Shown one piece after another: positions 29,341 through 40,265 of a stretch of 64,000 nt of DNA. Under the pieces are notes generated by a model. That model saw only the letters and a list, made by a program, of their open reading frames with translations, was not told the DNA's origin and did no database searches. The position numbers were made by a program, and so were the translations under genes. Source of the DNA: Cladochytrium replicatum (Eukaryota > Chytridiomycota > Chytridiomycetes > Cladochytriales > Cladochytriaceae). The stretch spans positions 620,001-684,000 of the forward strand of contig JAHLKD010000013.1 in NCBI GenBank assembly GCA_025526935.1, read 5' to 3'. Within the stretch, counting starts at the first letter, position 1, and every line of letters starts with the position of its first letter.

Positions 29341-31500
29341 GTGCTACAAATTAGTCAAAGCATGGGCAAAATGGGCAAAGAGGTCAGATTCGAGGGTAGC
29401 TATGTGATTATTACACCTGTAGAGAATGAGTGGCTATTGAAGGAGTACTGTCGACTTGGGCACGCACCGTGTAGCAAACACAATCGCTCCAAGCGAAAAA
29501 ACTCCAGAAGGAGCTCTCCCGAGCCTCCAGGAAGTTGAGAGAAGCTAAGGATCACAAAGTCTCGGCAAAGTGTCGGTGACTGGAAGTGAAAGACTCTTGA
29601 CATATTCGGCTCGTGTTTCCACACTGGAATCACCGTGTTCGACTGTGGGGTTCCTTCTAAGTCGGATCAGCTCGAACGGAATTATGGAGCGACGGAAGGA
29701 GGCAATAACGGATCTGGGGTGGATTTCCTTTGCGACCTTTGATCGAGCCCCATAGAAGGCAAGATCAATAATATCTGTCCGCGACGGCGAATCGCGGAGA
29801 GACACCCGTGGTTGGACGCGCAGAAGATCCGCCAGTGAATCCGATTGAAATAAAAAACGTAAGTGGATATCATCAGGAACTCGGGAAGCAGAGTATACGC
29901 TCCGACCAGTAAAGAAGCCCAAACGAGCACAGGGAAACAAAAGGCAGCAGTGGCAAATGGTTTCGGGTCCTAAGAATCACTTACGTCTCCACCCCAACAG
30001 CCATACGTGGAGCCTCTTGAATCATCGGAGCCCCGACTTCCAATATCGAACGATTCTCTGCAGCTGGCAGGTCTTTCGCCGTCGGAAACTCAGATAGTAC
30101 TAAACATACAAGATAAGACGATCTCAGTTCCCGTAGAATTGCACAGCATGCATTCTCTTTTGCTAGAATGAATGGTAAGGATCGACTCCTTTAGAGTTAG
30201 TTTGATTAGTGCTTACCGATTTTATAAGGTACGACTCCCTCCCTCCACATTTACGAGCTTTGCGGTCCCTCGCAGATTTCATTAAGTGTTCAAATACAAC
30301 ACCCTCTCTCAAATGCAGTACGTACCGATCCGTACACAACCGGCAAGGAGCCAACGTCCTGGGTGAGCGTTAACGGAGCATTTAGCATCTCCATCCACTA
30401 CCTTTCCACGCTGGTGAAGCTTCATACATTCCACATAATGGAAGATAAAGCAATTTATGTTAAGCGAAACGCTGAAGCCAGGAGATCGAAAGCTTTTTCC
30501 CATTGCTCGACCGAAGTCTACCTGTTTTCATGCGAGTCCCGCCCAGTTCGGGTCGAATCAGCAACAGTTATTCGGCTTGGTGTAACTTGTTGTCCGTGAG
30601 CGCTGCGGATGGATTTATTACAAAGTTCACGGCATCGATGGTGCCACCAGAACAAGGCAGCTCGCACATGTGCGACGATTCGCTTTGCGGATGTATTTAC
30701 TGGGACGGATTCTGGACTGCTGATCGTGAGCTCCTCGATGCTGCGACGGGGATCGCAGCACCGATACGGTTGGGAAGCAGTTCAACTTCCAGCAGCGTTC
30801 CCATTGTCCCAGAAGTTGAATTCAGAACCACTAACTACTCTTACGTACCGCATCATCACCGAAGCATTCCGTTCTCGCCCATTCTTTCGTTAACGAAGAC
30901 TGCTGCAGGGCTTCAAAAGCTGAGCGAACTCCCGTTCACGCCTACAATGTCTGCACCGCCTGTTGCATTTGTTGAGCACCCATAGACAATCGCAGCGGCT
31001 TGTGATATAGCTATCAGGCACTCCACATCGCATACAACGCCGCCATTCGTATCTTCTTGAAAAAAAGGCTAAAGGAGAATGCAAGATCGAATGATGAATC
31101 GCAAAACGATCGGATCGGGGGCATGGTTGGAAAAGAAAACCCGAAAGAACACTTGATCAACTTGATTCTGGAGAGCACGGATGGCGTCGTGCTATTCTGG
31201 AGTTGCAAATTCCCTATACTTCCCACGATCGTAAATGTCGGCCGAGTGAATATACGAGGATGGCAGTATGCGGATGTTGTGCGTGGTTTGATGGCAAAGG
31301 TAGCTCCGACTATGCTGGCTGGGGAGAGCCAAACGATCCATTAGAACAGCAGTCTTCCTTTATTTTACCCAAACTCAACGCAAAGCGAATTTCGTGTTTC
31401 TTTTTCATTCAGATGGCCGTCGAAGTGCGGTGCGATTCCGCTGTCGGGAGGTACTCGTTGTTGGTGAGCGGATCAAAGGCGTGTTGTTGTGGGGAGTGAT
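29341..31500. other. unresolved region with short open frames
   Basis: Numerous frames of 60-160 codons on both strands, none with a family signature. The 30503-30985 plus frame is the longest coherent piece and might belong to the regulator upstream. A run of G at ~31536 follows. Either an intron-rich gene I cannot assemble or a decayed one. Confidence 0.4.
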
Positions 31501-32515
31501 TGGTTAATCTGGACAGGAGCGATTCGGTACATTGGGGGGGGGGGAAAGGGCGAGTCCGGATTGCTTTGTGATTCAAATCGAATAGTCGGTCAATGAAAAC
31601 GTCAGTTACATAAATTGTGTCAAAACGTGACCGAACATGTAGCCATTGTAGTGGCAATAGACATGACGGAGCCCAATTGCACAGGATGCAATAATGTTTT
31701 GTGTATGCAACGAGCAATCGTGAGGATACAACTACAATCCTGCAACCAAGGCACAGGTCGGTGGTCCCATGTATGGAAAATAGTGGACGTTGACCGCTGT
31801 GATTGCGATAAAGGGCAATGGAAAGGAGAAGCTTTTCTGTGAGAACTTACTCACAGCCAATACTTGCTGGTCACCGCTACAATAAACTCGAAATATATTA
31901 GAAAACCGTTAGGGCTACATTGCTCAACCGCATCGAGATTAAAAACAAACTGAAGTCGTCCAAGTTCGCTAACAGCAACACCCCATGGTTTGTTGCAAAA
32001 CACCAAGAAAAAAACAACGCTTAGAACAAAAGCTGAAAAAGAGAGGACAAGAAACAACAGAGACGTTGGTTTGAAGAACAACAGAGTAAGCGGGGCCCAA
32101 CGAGTTTTTTTTAAACCAATGTTTGTTATGTAAACAGAAAAGAAAGCAGAATAAATCGAGAGGTTGGAAACAGCGGAAGCCAGCACGACGAACAAAAAAT
32201 GAGGGTGTGTAAAAAAAAGGACACAGCACACACAACACACACACACTGCCAGATGGTGATGTCGACAATGAAAAAAGACAGCTTTAATCCTGTTGCAAAA
32301 CAAAACAATATTCCAAGAAAACAAAACAAAAACCAACAATAAAAAACATATGCCATCTGCCCCTTCGAAACTAAACCCCAACAAACATTCCAATTTTCTG
32401 CTTTGCTTTCTGTCTTCCCCTCCTCCATTTTTGTTTCAGCCCCAAAATACCCCAACAAGTCAGTTTTGACAAAGCATCAGAAAACCAACCCCCCTTTCAA
32501 ACCACCCGTTTTTTT
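31501..32515. other. intergenic, low-complexity region downstream of CDC24
   Basis: Includes a poly-G run (~31536-31545), A-rich blocks (31990-32110) and a (CA)n microsatellite around 32225-32249. Frames on the minus strand are hydrophobic products of T-rich sequence and are not credible genes. Confidence 0.6.
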
Positions 32516-35500
32516 TCACGACACAAAAACATTCAACACCCCCCTCTCGCTCCCCGTCCCCGCTCTCGCGACATCAAGCGCAACCCACACATCATCGTCC
32601 TGGTCCACGCGCACCAAGCTCCCGCTCTCATCCCGATACTTTATCACAAACCCGTTGCTCCCGCCCCCTCCAAACAGCCGTATCTTCCTCTCGATCCGCG
32701 CATACAGGTCCGCGAACGAGCACCCGTGGTACGGCACCGCGATCAGAAAGATCTCGTTCGCATAGTGCGTGCGGAGCTTGATGAACGTCGACGAGGGCGC
32801 CGAGGGTGTTGGAGGGGACGTTGGGGTGCTGTCGGTTGGAGGTGGTGGCGGGAGTGGAAGGGTCGGTGGTAGCGGTAGGTTCGGGGGTGGGGACGAGAGG
32901 GGTGGGAGGGGTTGTGACGGCGGGGGACCGCTTGTGAATGTTGGGGGGAGGTTGGGCACCGGTGGAGGTGGAGATGGGGAGCGGTCAAAGTACTCCCCGT
33001 TGGCGTTCTGTTGCACGCTGTGCGTGGACGCAGAGGATCCTTTGCGTCGCATTGCGCTCGCGGGGGCGTCGACGGGGAGGACGGGGAGCGGGGGTAGGGG
33101 GAGCGATGGTGCAGGCGGGAGCGGCATCGAGGGCGGGCCGCCGTTGGTCGTTGTGGTGCTCACAACGGAAACGGGCGAGGCTTGTGGTTGCGCTTGCACG
33201 CGTATGGACTGTGCGCGGGTCGCGCCCATCGGGATGTCGGTGTACGAGCCAGAGCGCTGGAGGCTCGATGAGTTGGCGGAGCTGACGGATTGGACGTCCG
33301 AGTACGACCCGGCACGCATGAGCCCGTTCTGTTGTGTCGCCGCGGAGGATCGGCTCTCCCAAGTGCTCAAGGCAGGAATTCCACTGGGACTAGAAGAGTT
33401 CGGGTAATTCTCGTAGCCAGTTCCGCCCGGGTAAGCCTGCGGCGGTGCACGGCGTGCCCGGGGTTGTCGGCCGGGAGACCCAGCGCCAGAGATAGGCGGT
33501 GACGGATAGTCGTATCCTTGAGGTCCGGCATTCGGAATCTGAACGCCTCCAGGGCTTGCTGGTGGTGCTCCTCCCTGTGCGGCAATGTGGGGCGACTGCC
33601 AGAGAACTCCAGGTGGTGGGGGCAAGGGACCCGACGGGGGAGCTACAGGAGGCGGTCCGTATTTAACAGATACGCGTTGCATCCCGAGCGACTGCGAAAC
33701 CGGTCCTTGCGATTGTCCAGTCGCCGGCGGCATCGGTGGCGGGGGGCTGCGGTCTCGCGTTCCCGCTGCAGGGGGTGAGGTGCTAACGGCTCGACCGTAC
33801 GGATTCTGGTTGTCCATGCGCAGCGACGACCCAGCAGACGATCCGCGCGTTCGGCCCACAATAGATCCTTTGCGCACACTCTCACGTCCACGTTCTTGCA
33901 TTCCGGGGTTGTTCTGCATCTGCGGTGACTGGCGGTACTGCGGCGGTGTCGGCGGCATCGGAGGTGCTCCCATCCCACCGTTGTAAGGCGGCGGGAAGTA
34001 GTTCTGAGAGCTATGCGGGTTGGAGCGCGACCGATGCAGGCCTGGAGCCCCTCCGGGATAGCCGTATTGATCGACCTCGGACTTGCTCCTGGCACGCTGA
34101 ATCTGCCCGTACGCACCCATATCACCGTAATCAGGCTGGTCGCTCTCATCGTCAGTCTGGCTCCACTGTGCGTAAGGTGGGAGCGACTCGTTGTATGGCG
34201 GGGCGGTGAGCGTATTCGGACGTGCACGGACAGGTGTGATTGGAGTCATAGGATCGGACCCAACAACTCCCGCACTCTGTGGTCCGAACCGCCCGCCTTG
34301 CCTCTCCATCAACAGGATCCTGAACCGCTCCGACCACAGCTTAACCTGCTCCATATTCCGGCATTTCAGCACAAACGTCTCGTGCTCCTTTCCATCTCGC
34401 CAAAGCACTTTGAGGCCAAAAGCCTGTTGCTCCGGTTTTGATGTGTCGACGACCCTCTCCACAAGTCGAATGTCAATATTTCCACGAAGCTGGAAAACGT
34501 TCATCGAGGGTTGTTGTGCTGAAGATGAGAGACCGCCGGTAAGCCCACGGCTCTTCCTAGTCTTCTTCCCCGCATCTTTGCAGCAGATGAGCATCCGCTC
34601 GAAAAGGAAGATGAAATATTCTCGATCCGTGTCGTTCGTCCTCATCGAGAACTTATCCGTCAGCAGCAATTCGCCAAACTCATCAGGGTTGAGGTTCTTG
34701 AATTAACCAACAAATCAATAACCATGTCAACCGTTGATCAATGTGTGCTCACCTTCCAATCCTCCATCTTTTCAACCAGGTCCTGTTTCAAATGCCTATT
34801 CTCATCCCGCCGTTTCTGCTCGTTGATGTGTTCGCCAACTCGCTTCACGGTATCCAAACCAGCCTTCAAGTCTTCTTGCTGAGCTTCAGATGCTTTATCC
34901 GTGAATTTTATCAAATCCTGCACGAGTTCTATATCATCAGCGCGTATTTTTTCACTTGTCACTCCCTGGGCACTTACAGTGAGAAAAAGAGGATACTTGA
35001 GCAGTCGCTGTACAGGTTTGATTAAATACGAAGGCAGCTGAATGACTGGATCCATGACCGATTGGAGTTGCTGAAAGAGACATTATATGCCCATGAAATA
35101 AAGAGACATTAGCAATATGCCAATGACATGTTGGTTTTCAAGAACTCACCATTAGAGTTTCCTGCTCCTCGGCAACATGCTGTACAGATATGTCGTAGTT
35201 GGCACAATAGATCTCATAAACCCTAAACTGCTCCTCCTGAAATAAAAACATTCCAGATTACTCATAACCGTCACCCAAAAATAAAATCTTCCCTCTCATC
35301 ACATACCGTATTGACAAACACCTGCCCAATCCTCTGCTCCGAAGGCGGCAACGCGAGCGTCCCCTCGAGCATGATCAAGAACCGCCGCTGAAAGTCCAGG
35401 ATCGCGTCGAGGTTGCAAAAGATGTCGTACTTTTTCTGCTTCGCGAGCACGTTCTGGTCGAACAGCATGTTTTGATACTTTTGGAGGAACTCAAGGTCCT

Positions 35501-36234
35501 CGATGTACTTCCGCTCGGTCTCGATGAGCTCCGCGACGAGCTTGCTGCGGTTGTCGGAGGGCGACTCTGTGGATTGGGAGGGGAGTTCGAAGGGGAGAGC
35601 GCGTGGGGGCGGGAGGAGCCCGACTTGCTCGATGCGGGCTATAAGCTTCTCCACAATCCTGATGAACTACCGGGGGAGGGGAAACTTGTGTCAGTACATT
35701 TTATACAAGAACCACCTACGCTTCCTTGACACTTTGATAGAAACAAGCATCCCACTTGCTTTCACCGTCACACGCTCCCACACATACCTTGACAAACTGG
35801 TTCGTGTTGTCCGCATACAAATCGGACAGAATCGTCGACTTTTCCTCCTCGCTAAGGTCCAGCTCATTCTTTATCGCAATCAGAAACTTCATGACGGGTT
35901 TCTTCTCCCTCGACTGGTAGTTTCCATACTGGAACCCCGTGAGGTCAGGCACTTCGATGGGAACCACGGGCTGCAGATGGTTGTACAGCAGAGCGAGGGG
36001 GGCGCCGAGCCGGAAGCAGTCAAGGAGAATCTGGACGGGGTCGATGGATTGCGGGCCGACGATGTGGTCCACGCCCGAGGGGAAGAGATAGCGGTCGAAC
36101 AGCGGGAAGCGGTAGAGTTTTTCAATCATGGCGACGCATTGCTGGAAGAGCGAGGTAGCCATGGGACGCGGGACAGCTTGCGGGAGGTAAGCGCCTCCAC
36201 CTGTCCCAGCGCCATTCATGTGCATCTGGTCCAT
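32516..36234 (-). CDS. CDC24: Cdc24-type RhoGEF (CH-like, DH, PH, PB1)
   Basis: Five exons (36234-35788, 35666-35307, 35236-35150, 35070-34753, 34696-32516) join in phase 0 to 1,130 residues. Domains in order: calponin-like Cdc24 N-terminal domain (~30-130, with IEKLYRFPLFDRYLFP and DPVQILLDCFRLG); DH domain (~190-370, with ELIETERKYIEDLEFLQKY, a DFQRRFL helix and PSYLIKPVQRLLKYPL, the CR3 hallmark); PH domain (~380-500, with REYFIFLFERMLICCKD and C-R-N-M-E-Q-V-K-L-W); a ~500-residue Pro/Ser/Gly-rich linker; and a C-terminal PB1 domain (YRDESGSLVRVDQDDDVW, an OPCA-type acidic motif). Cdc24 activates Cdc42 at polarity sites, and PB1 binds a Bem1-type scaffold. The linker is longer than in yeast. 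Confidence 0.95.
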
Positions 36235-36511
36235 TTCTGGAGAGCTGAGAGTTGAGAGGCTCAATTGACTGAGTGGTCTGTCGCACACTCGTTCGGTCGG
36301 TCGGTTGGTCACTCACACGGAAACGAAACGGGGGGTGTATGTGGCTCAGGGACGGAAACACCAATGTTACGCTAAAAAAAATAAAACTGTTGCGTTATTT
36401 GCGTTGTTTGGCATTTACCAAGTCTAGGAGAAGAGGCCGACTCCAAAAAGTCTGGAATAATCATAAGAAGAAAAAACAGTTTTCAAAGAAAAACAGTCCC
36501 CAACCCAGATC
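36235..36511. other. CDC24 5' region / PEX11 3' region
   Basis: Short gap between two minus-strand genes; presumed CDC24 promoter. Confidence 0.5.
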
Positions 36512-37399
36512 TCACCGACACTTGACAACAAGCTTGTACGTCCCCAAAACTGCCGCAACGAACCCACTCGCCGTCTGCCACCTCTCGCTCCACCCCAGCC
36601 TCCCAAACCCAAACACATCATACGTACAAAACACCCAGTCCGCACCCAACTTGACCAACCCAACCTTCACCATCCGAATCCGCCCGTTTACACTCTCAAT
36701 CTCTTTATCATACTCTGTCGGCGCATGTTTCAGAACCCACTCCCCCTCCCCAACTTTATCCTTCACAACCAGCTCCTCCCGGATCCTCTCCCGCTCCTTC
36801 CGCGCCAACTTTTGAAGCTGCTCGAGCGTCACATTAAGATCGTAGAGTTGCTGCAAATGCTCGTGCACGTCAATGTGGATACCCGTGTACCACAACCGGT
36901 CCGACACGATCGTCGCCCGTGCGAGCGTCGCGGGGTTCTTGAGCACACCAATCTTGACGAAACACACCACATCGTCGCTAATATCGTTCACGATCCCGAT
37001 CGCGCTCGCGAAAATCGCAAGGTTTCTTCGGATTTGTTGCCGCGCGGTCAAGGGTTTCGATTTGCCAGTGCGGAGGGATGAGAAGTGTTCCTGCAGGTCG
37101 CGGATCGGCTCGAGGGCGTGGAAGAGGCGAACGAGCCGACGGGACGTGCTCAGCGCGCTGACGAACTTTTGGGTGCGCTCGACCGGGTGGATTGAGGCGT
37201 CGATGAAGGCATGGTGGAGGAGGAGCTTGCAGGTGTACTGCACGACTTTGAGAACTTTGTCCCGACCATCGTTCAGCTGCAGGATCTTGCGGAATACGTT
37301 TGCGGTGTCGAGGACCGAGACAGTTGGGTCGACGAGCAAAGCACGGGAGAGAGCAATCAAGGCGGACGACGACGAGCGGCGGACGGGACTGTCAGACAT
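36512..37399 (-). CDS. PEX11: peroxisomal membrane protein Pex11
   Basis: An intronless 295-residue protein. The Pex11 core is plain: LNDGRDKVLKVVQYTCKLLL (family 'GrdK.lr..QY..k'), an RLVRLFHALEPIRDL amphipathic region, an LAIFASAIGIVNDISDDV hydrophobic stretch, and a C-terminal helix pair with WQTASGFVAAVLGTYKLVV at the end. Pex11 proteins bend and elongate the peroxisome membrane before fission and sit in the peroxisomal membrane with both ends cytosolic. Length is slightly above yeast Pex11. The start is the first ATG. An Arg/Ser-rich N-terminus precedes the core. Confidence 0.92.
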   Translation of the reverse strand: MSDSPVRRSSSSALIALSRALLVDPTVSVLDTANVFRKILQLNDGRDKVLKVVQYTCKLLLHHAFIDASIHPVERTQKFVSALSTSRRLVRLFHALEPIRDLQEHFSSLRTGKSKPLTARQQIRRNLAIFASAIGIVNDISDDVVCFVKIGVLKNPATLARATIVSDRLWYTGIHIDVHEHLQQLYDLNVTLEQLQKLARKERERIREELVVKDKVGEGEWVLKHAPTEYDKEIESVNGRIRMVKVGLVKLGADWVFCTYDVFGFGRLGWSERWQTASGFVAAVLGTYKLVVKCR

Positions 37400-38133
37400 T
37401 GGAGTTTAAGTTGAGCGATGGAACCTAAAATTGGGAAATTTGTTCGAGAAATTATAGAACTTTATCTAGACTAAAACATACACCGAATTGACATTTGGGA
37501 ACCAGTCAAGGGAAGAAAACACCGTTCGCACACAAATGAAACGCAATCCATACATTCACTGAAAACAGATGACTTCATGAATATCGCATATAGGACCCTT
37601 CACAACGGGAACCAGCCCATCAATGAACCCCAAATGCTACACCCAAAATAAAAAATAACGCCAATGTAGAAACAAAGAGACGTGAGATTGTGTCTTACCG
37701 CCTGTCAAAGTGCGGGTGGGATGTCTCTATAAAAGCATGCATAAAAGAGGTCAGGGGTTCTGAGTGGGGGACCGAAGAGGATTGTTTGGAAAAAGTCCAA
37801 AGAAAATAAAAAAGAGCAGGGAATAGATGAAAAGTAACATGACCCTCAGCTCATAATAACAAAAAAAAAGAATTCTAAGATCAAAAAAAGACACCTTGTC
37901 TTTAAGGAGTGGAACACACGATGTACGACCCAAAAAAAAGGAATAAAAGCAATAACGAAGCCACCCAAAGCAAGGAGAGGGAAAAAAAGTTGTTGAAAAA
38001 CCTAAACAGTGAGTCTTTCATCAGACCTGCTGCTGCCAAAAATGAGGAAGAAAAGAAAACCGACATAAAGCAATTGGCTGGAAAGAGGGATCAAAACGTT
38101 CAACAAACAAACGCCAGCTTTGTCAGCAGCTTT
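37400..38133. other. intergenic, A-rich, upstream of PEX11
   Basis: No gene supported; A-runs near 37800-37990. Holds the PEX11 promoter and the 3' region of the WSC-CAP gene. Confidence 0.55.
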
Positions 38134-39994
38134 CTACTTCAAGTTGGCAAGCTCTCCGCTCCAGTACGTCTTGTACTGCCCGCACCCATTGTTCGTAATA
38201 AGCGCAAACCCAACCTGCTTCGCATTGCTGTTCACCATAATGTTGTAGTGCGTCGAAGACCCTTTCCACGCGTTCATAATGTCCGTAGTGCTGCCAAATC
38301 CGGCCCCAATGATCTCGCCCGCCCAAGTCCAGCTCGCGTACCGGTTGATCCGCTCCCCGAACGAGGATCCGTCGAACCCGTTGTGCGTCATCGTGCAGTG
38401 TGAGGCCATGTCGCGCGAGTGGTCAGCTGCGGCTTTGGACAGACGAATGTCGTGCGTGACGGGTCCGCGACCCGCTGCAGCGCGAATGCTGTTGAGCGTC
38501 TGGACCATTTTCTGAATGTCCGAGTCAGAGAGCTCAGACACTTTGGTCGACGCCGGGGATGGAGACGGCGACGGGGATGGAGACGGGACGGTCGGCGATG
38601 TCGACTCGTACAGTCCAAGACGGTCACTTCCACCGCAGAAAAGCTTCGAGTTTCCTTTGCACGCCATGTTGCAGCCCTTGATGTCCTGCGAAGACCCGCC
38701 GTTGGCAAGCACGTTACCACAGTAGCACTCATCGCCATACTCGACACCAAAGTACTTGTACCCGGCACAGGAATCGGCGCACTTCTGTACGGTCATGCTT
38801 CCGGAAGTGTACTTGCCCGTCAAGGTACGGTAAATGCGCTGGTCAGAGTAACATCCAGAAACCTTCCAGTTCGACGGTGCAGCAGAAACACCGTAGGTAG
38901 GAACAGGTAAAGGTGACGGTGAAGTGACGGGAGACGGAGAAGGAGAGGCAACGGGGGATGGCGAGGCAGATGGTTTGGGAGATGGAGAAGGAGAGGCAAC
39001 AGGTGATGGCGAGGCAGATGGCTTGGGAGATGGAGATGGAGATGGCGATGTTGGGTAGCTGTTGGTCTCGTACAGGCCAAGACGGTTGGAACCACCGCAG
39101 AACTGTCCCGAGTTGCCAGAACACTTCATGTTGCAGCCTGAGGCGTCCATCGAAGTCCCACCGTTCGAGAGAGTATCGCCACAGTAACATTCGTTGCCGT
39201 ACTCGACACCAAAGAACTTGTAACCCTTGCAGTTGTCGGAGCACTTCTCGACCGTCATGCTTCCAGACGTGTACTTGGCCGTCAAAGTTCGCCAGAGGAT
39301 CTGATCGGAGTAGCAACCGGCGACCTTCCAGTTGGACGGAGGACTTGACACACCGTACGTTGGGGGCGGGGGCGTTGTGGAAGTGTATAGGCTGATTCGA
39401 TCATATCCACCTACAAGGAGGAATGGTTCAGTAATGTTGTGAATAACATGGCCCTTCCCCAAGTGTTCACCGCAACTGCGTCACTTTACCAACTCTTCCC
39501 GATTAACAAAAAAAGTCACACCCACATTTTCTCTCTCTGCACTCTTTACTCACCGCACATCTGATTCGAATTGCCACCGCACTTATAACTACACTGCGAC
39601 GAATCGACAATGCTCTTTGCGTTTGCAAACGAGTTTCCACAGTCTACGACCCAAAAAATGTCAATATACCATGTACATCTCCCACCATCTTCCAGAAAAC
39701 TTACAGCACTCGGTGGAGTACTCCATGCCAAAGTACTGGTATCCCGCACACGTCGAGGCACACAACTGATCCGTCATGGCGGCATTGTAGGCGTACTTTC
39801 CGGTGAGCAATCGCTGGGATATGCTGTCACTAAGTAGAGAAATTAACGACAGGTGTCAGATCTGTAGATGACAGGGTCCCGATGGTTGAATTGACTTACG
39901 TGTAGCATGTTGGGCCGGACCAGCCGGGAGGTGCAGCCGAGACCAGAGCTGGGGCGAGTAAGAGGAGTAGAGAGAGAGGGATTGGGCGAGACAT
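38134..39994 (-). CDS. secreted protein with three WSC domains and a CAP/SCP domain
   Basis: Four exons (39994-39900, 39829-39705, 39643-39554, 39410-38134) join to 528 residues. A signal peptide (MSRPIPLSLLLLLAPALVSA) precedes three WSC modules at about residues 25-110, 125-215 and 270-360, each with the paired blocks C-Y-x-D ... CAxxCAGYxYFGVEY and ECYCGN...; the later two share GYKYFGVEYG(D/N)ECYCG. Pro/Ser linkers made of S-P-S-P repeats separate them. The C-terminus (~395-528) is a CAP domain of the short bacterial/YkwD-like type, with HCTMTHNGFDGSSFGERI, a WAGEIIGAG block and HYNIMVN. WSC binds glycans, so a wall-anchored CAP protein is likely. Confidence 0.93.
38880..39055 (-). repeat. 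Ser/Pro-encoding minisatellite between WSC domains
   Basis: Imperfect repeated units of gatggagatgg/gaggcagatgg type encode SPSPSPKPSASPSPVA linkers; two longer blocks of about 54 bp are near-identical. Confidence 0.85.
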
Positions 39995-40265
39995 GGTGGA
40001 GATCGAGTGCAAGCAAGTAGCAGCAGTCTAGCGGAAGGAGAAAGGAGTACGGGGGGGATGTTGCGGTGAGATGAGGGATTCAATAATGACGATTGACGGG
40101 AAAGGAAGACAAGCGCAATGTATCAAGTAATGTTTCCTAATTGGGATGGTGGGTGAGTGAGTCAGTAGTGTGTGGTGAACGGGTCATCGCGTTAGATCAG
40201 ATCAGATCAGATCACAATGAGCGCATCAGTGGTAGTGGTATGTACAATTCTCTATTGTTATTTCC

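Noticed and set aside
31851-32458. Phe/Val/Cys-rich hydrophobic frames on the minus strand
   Set aside because: Translation of T-rich low-complexity DNA; no transmembrane-protein pattern, and the frame lies in a gene's 3' flank.
32769-34706. Several long plus-strand frames
   Set aside because: All overlap the Pro/Ser-rich linker and PH region of the Cdc24 gene in antisense.
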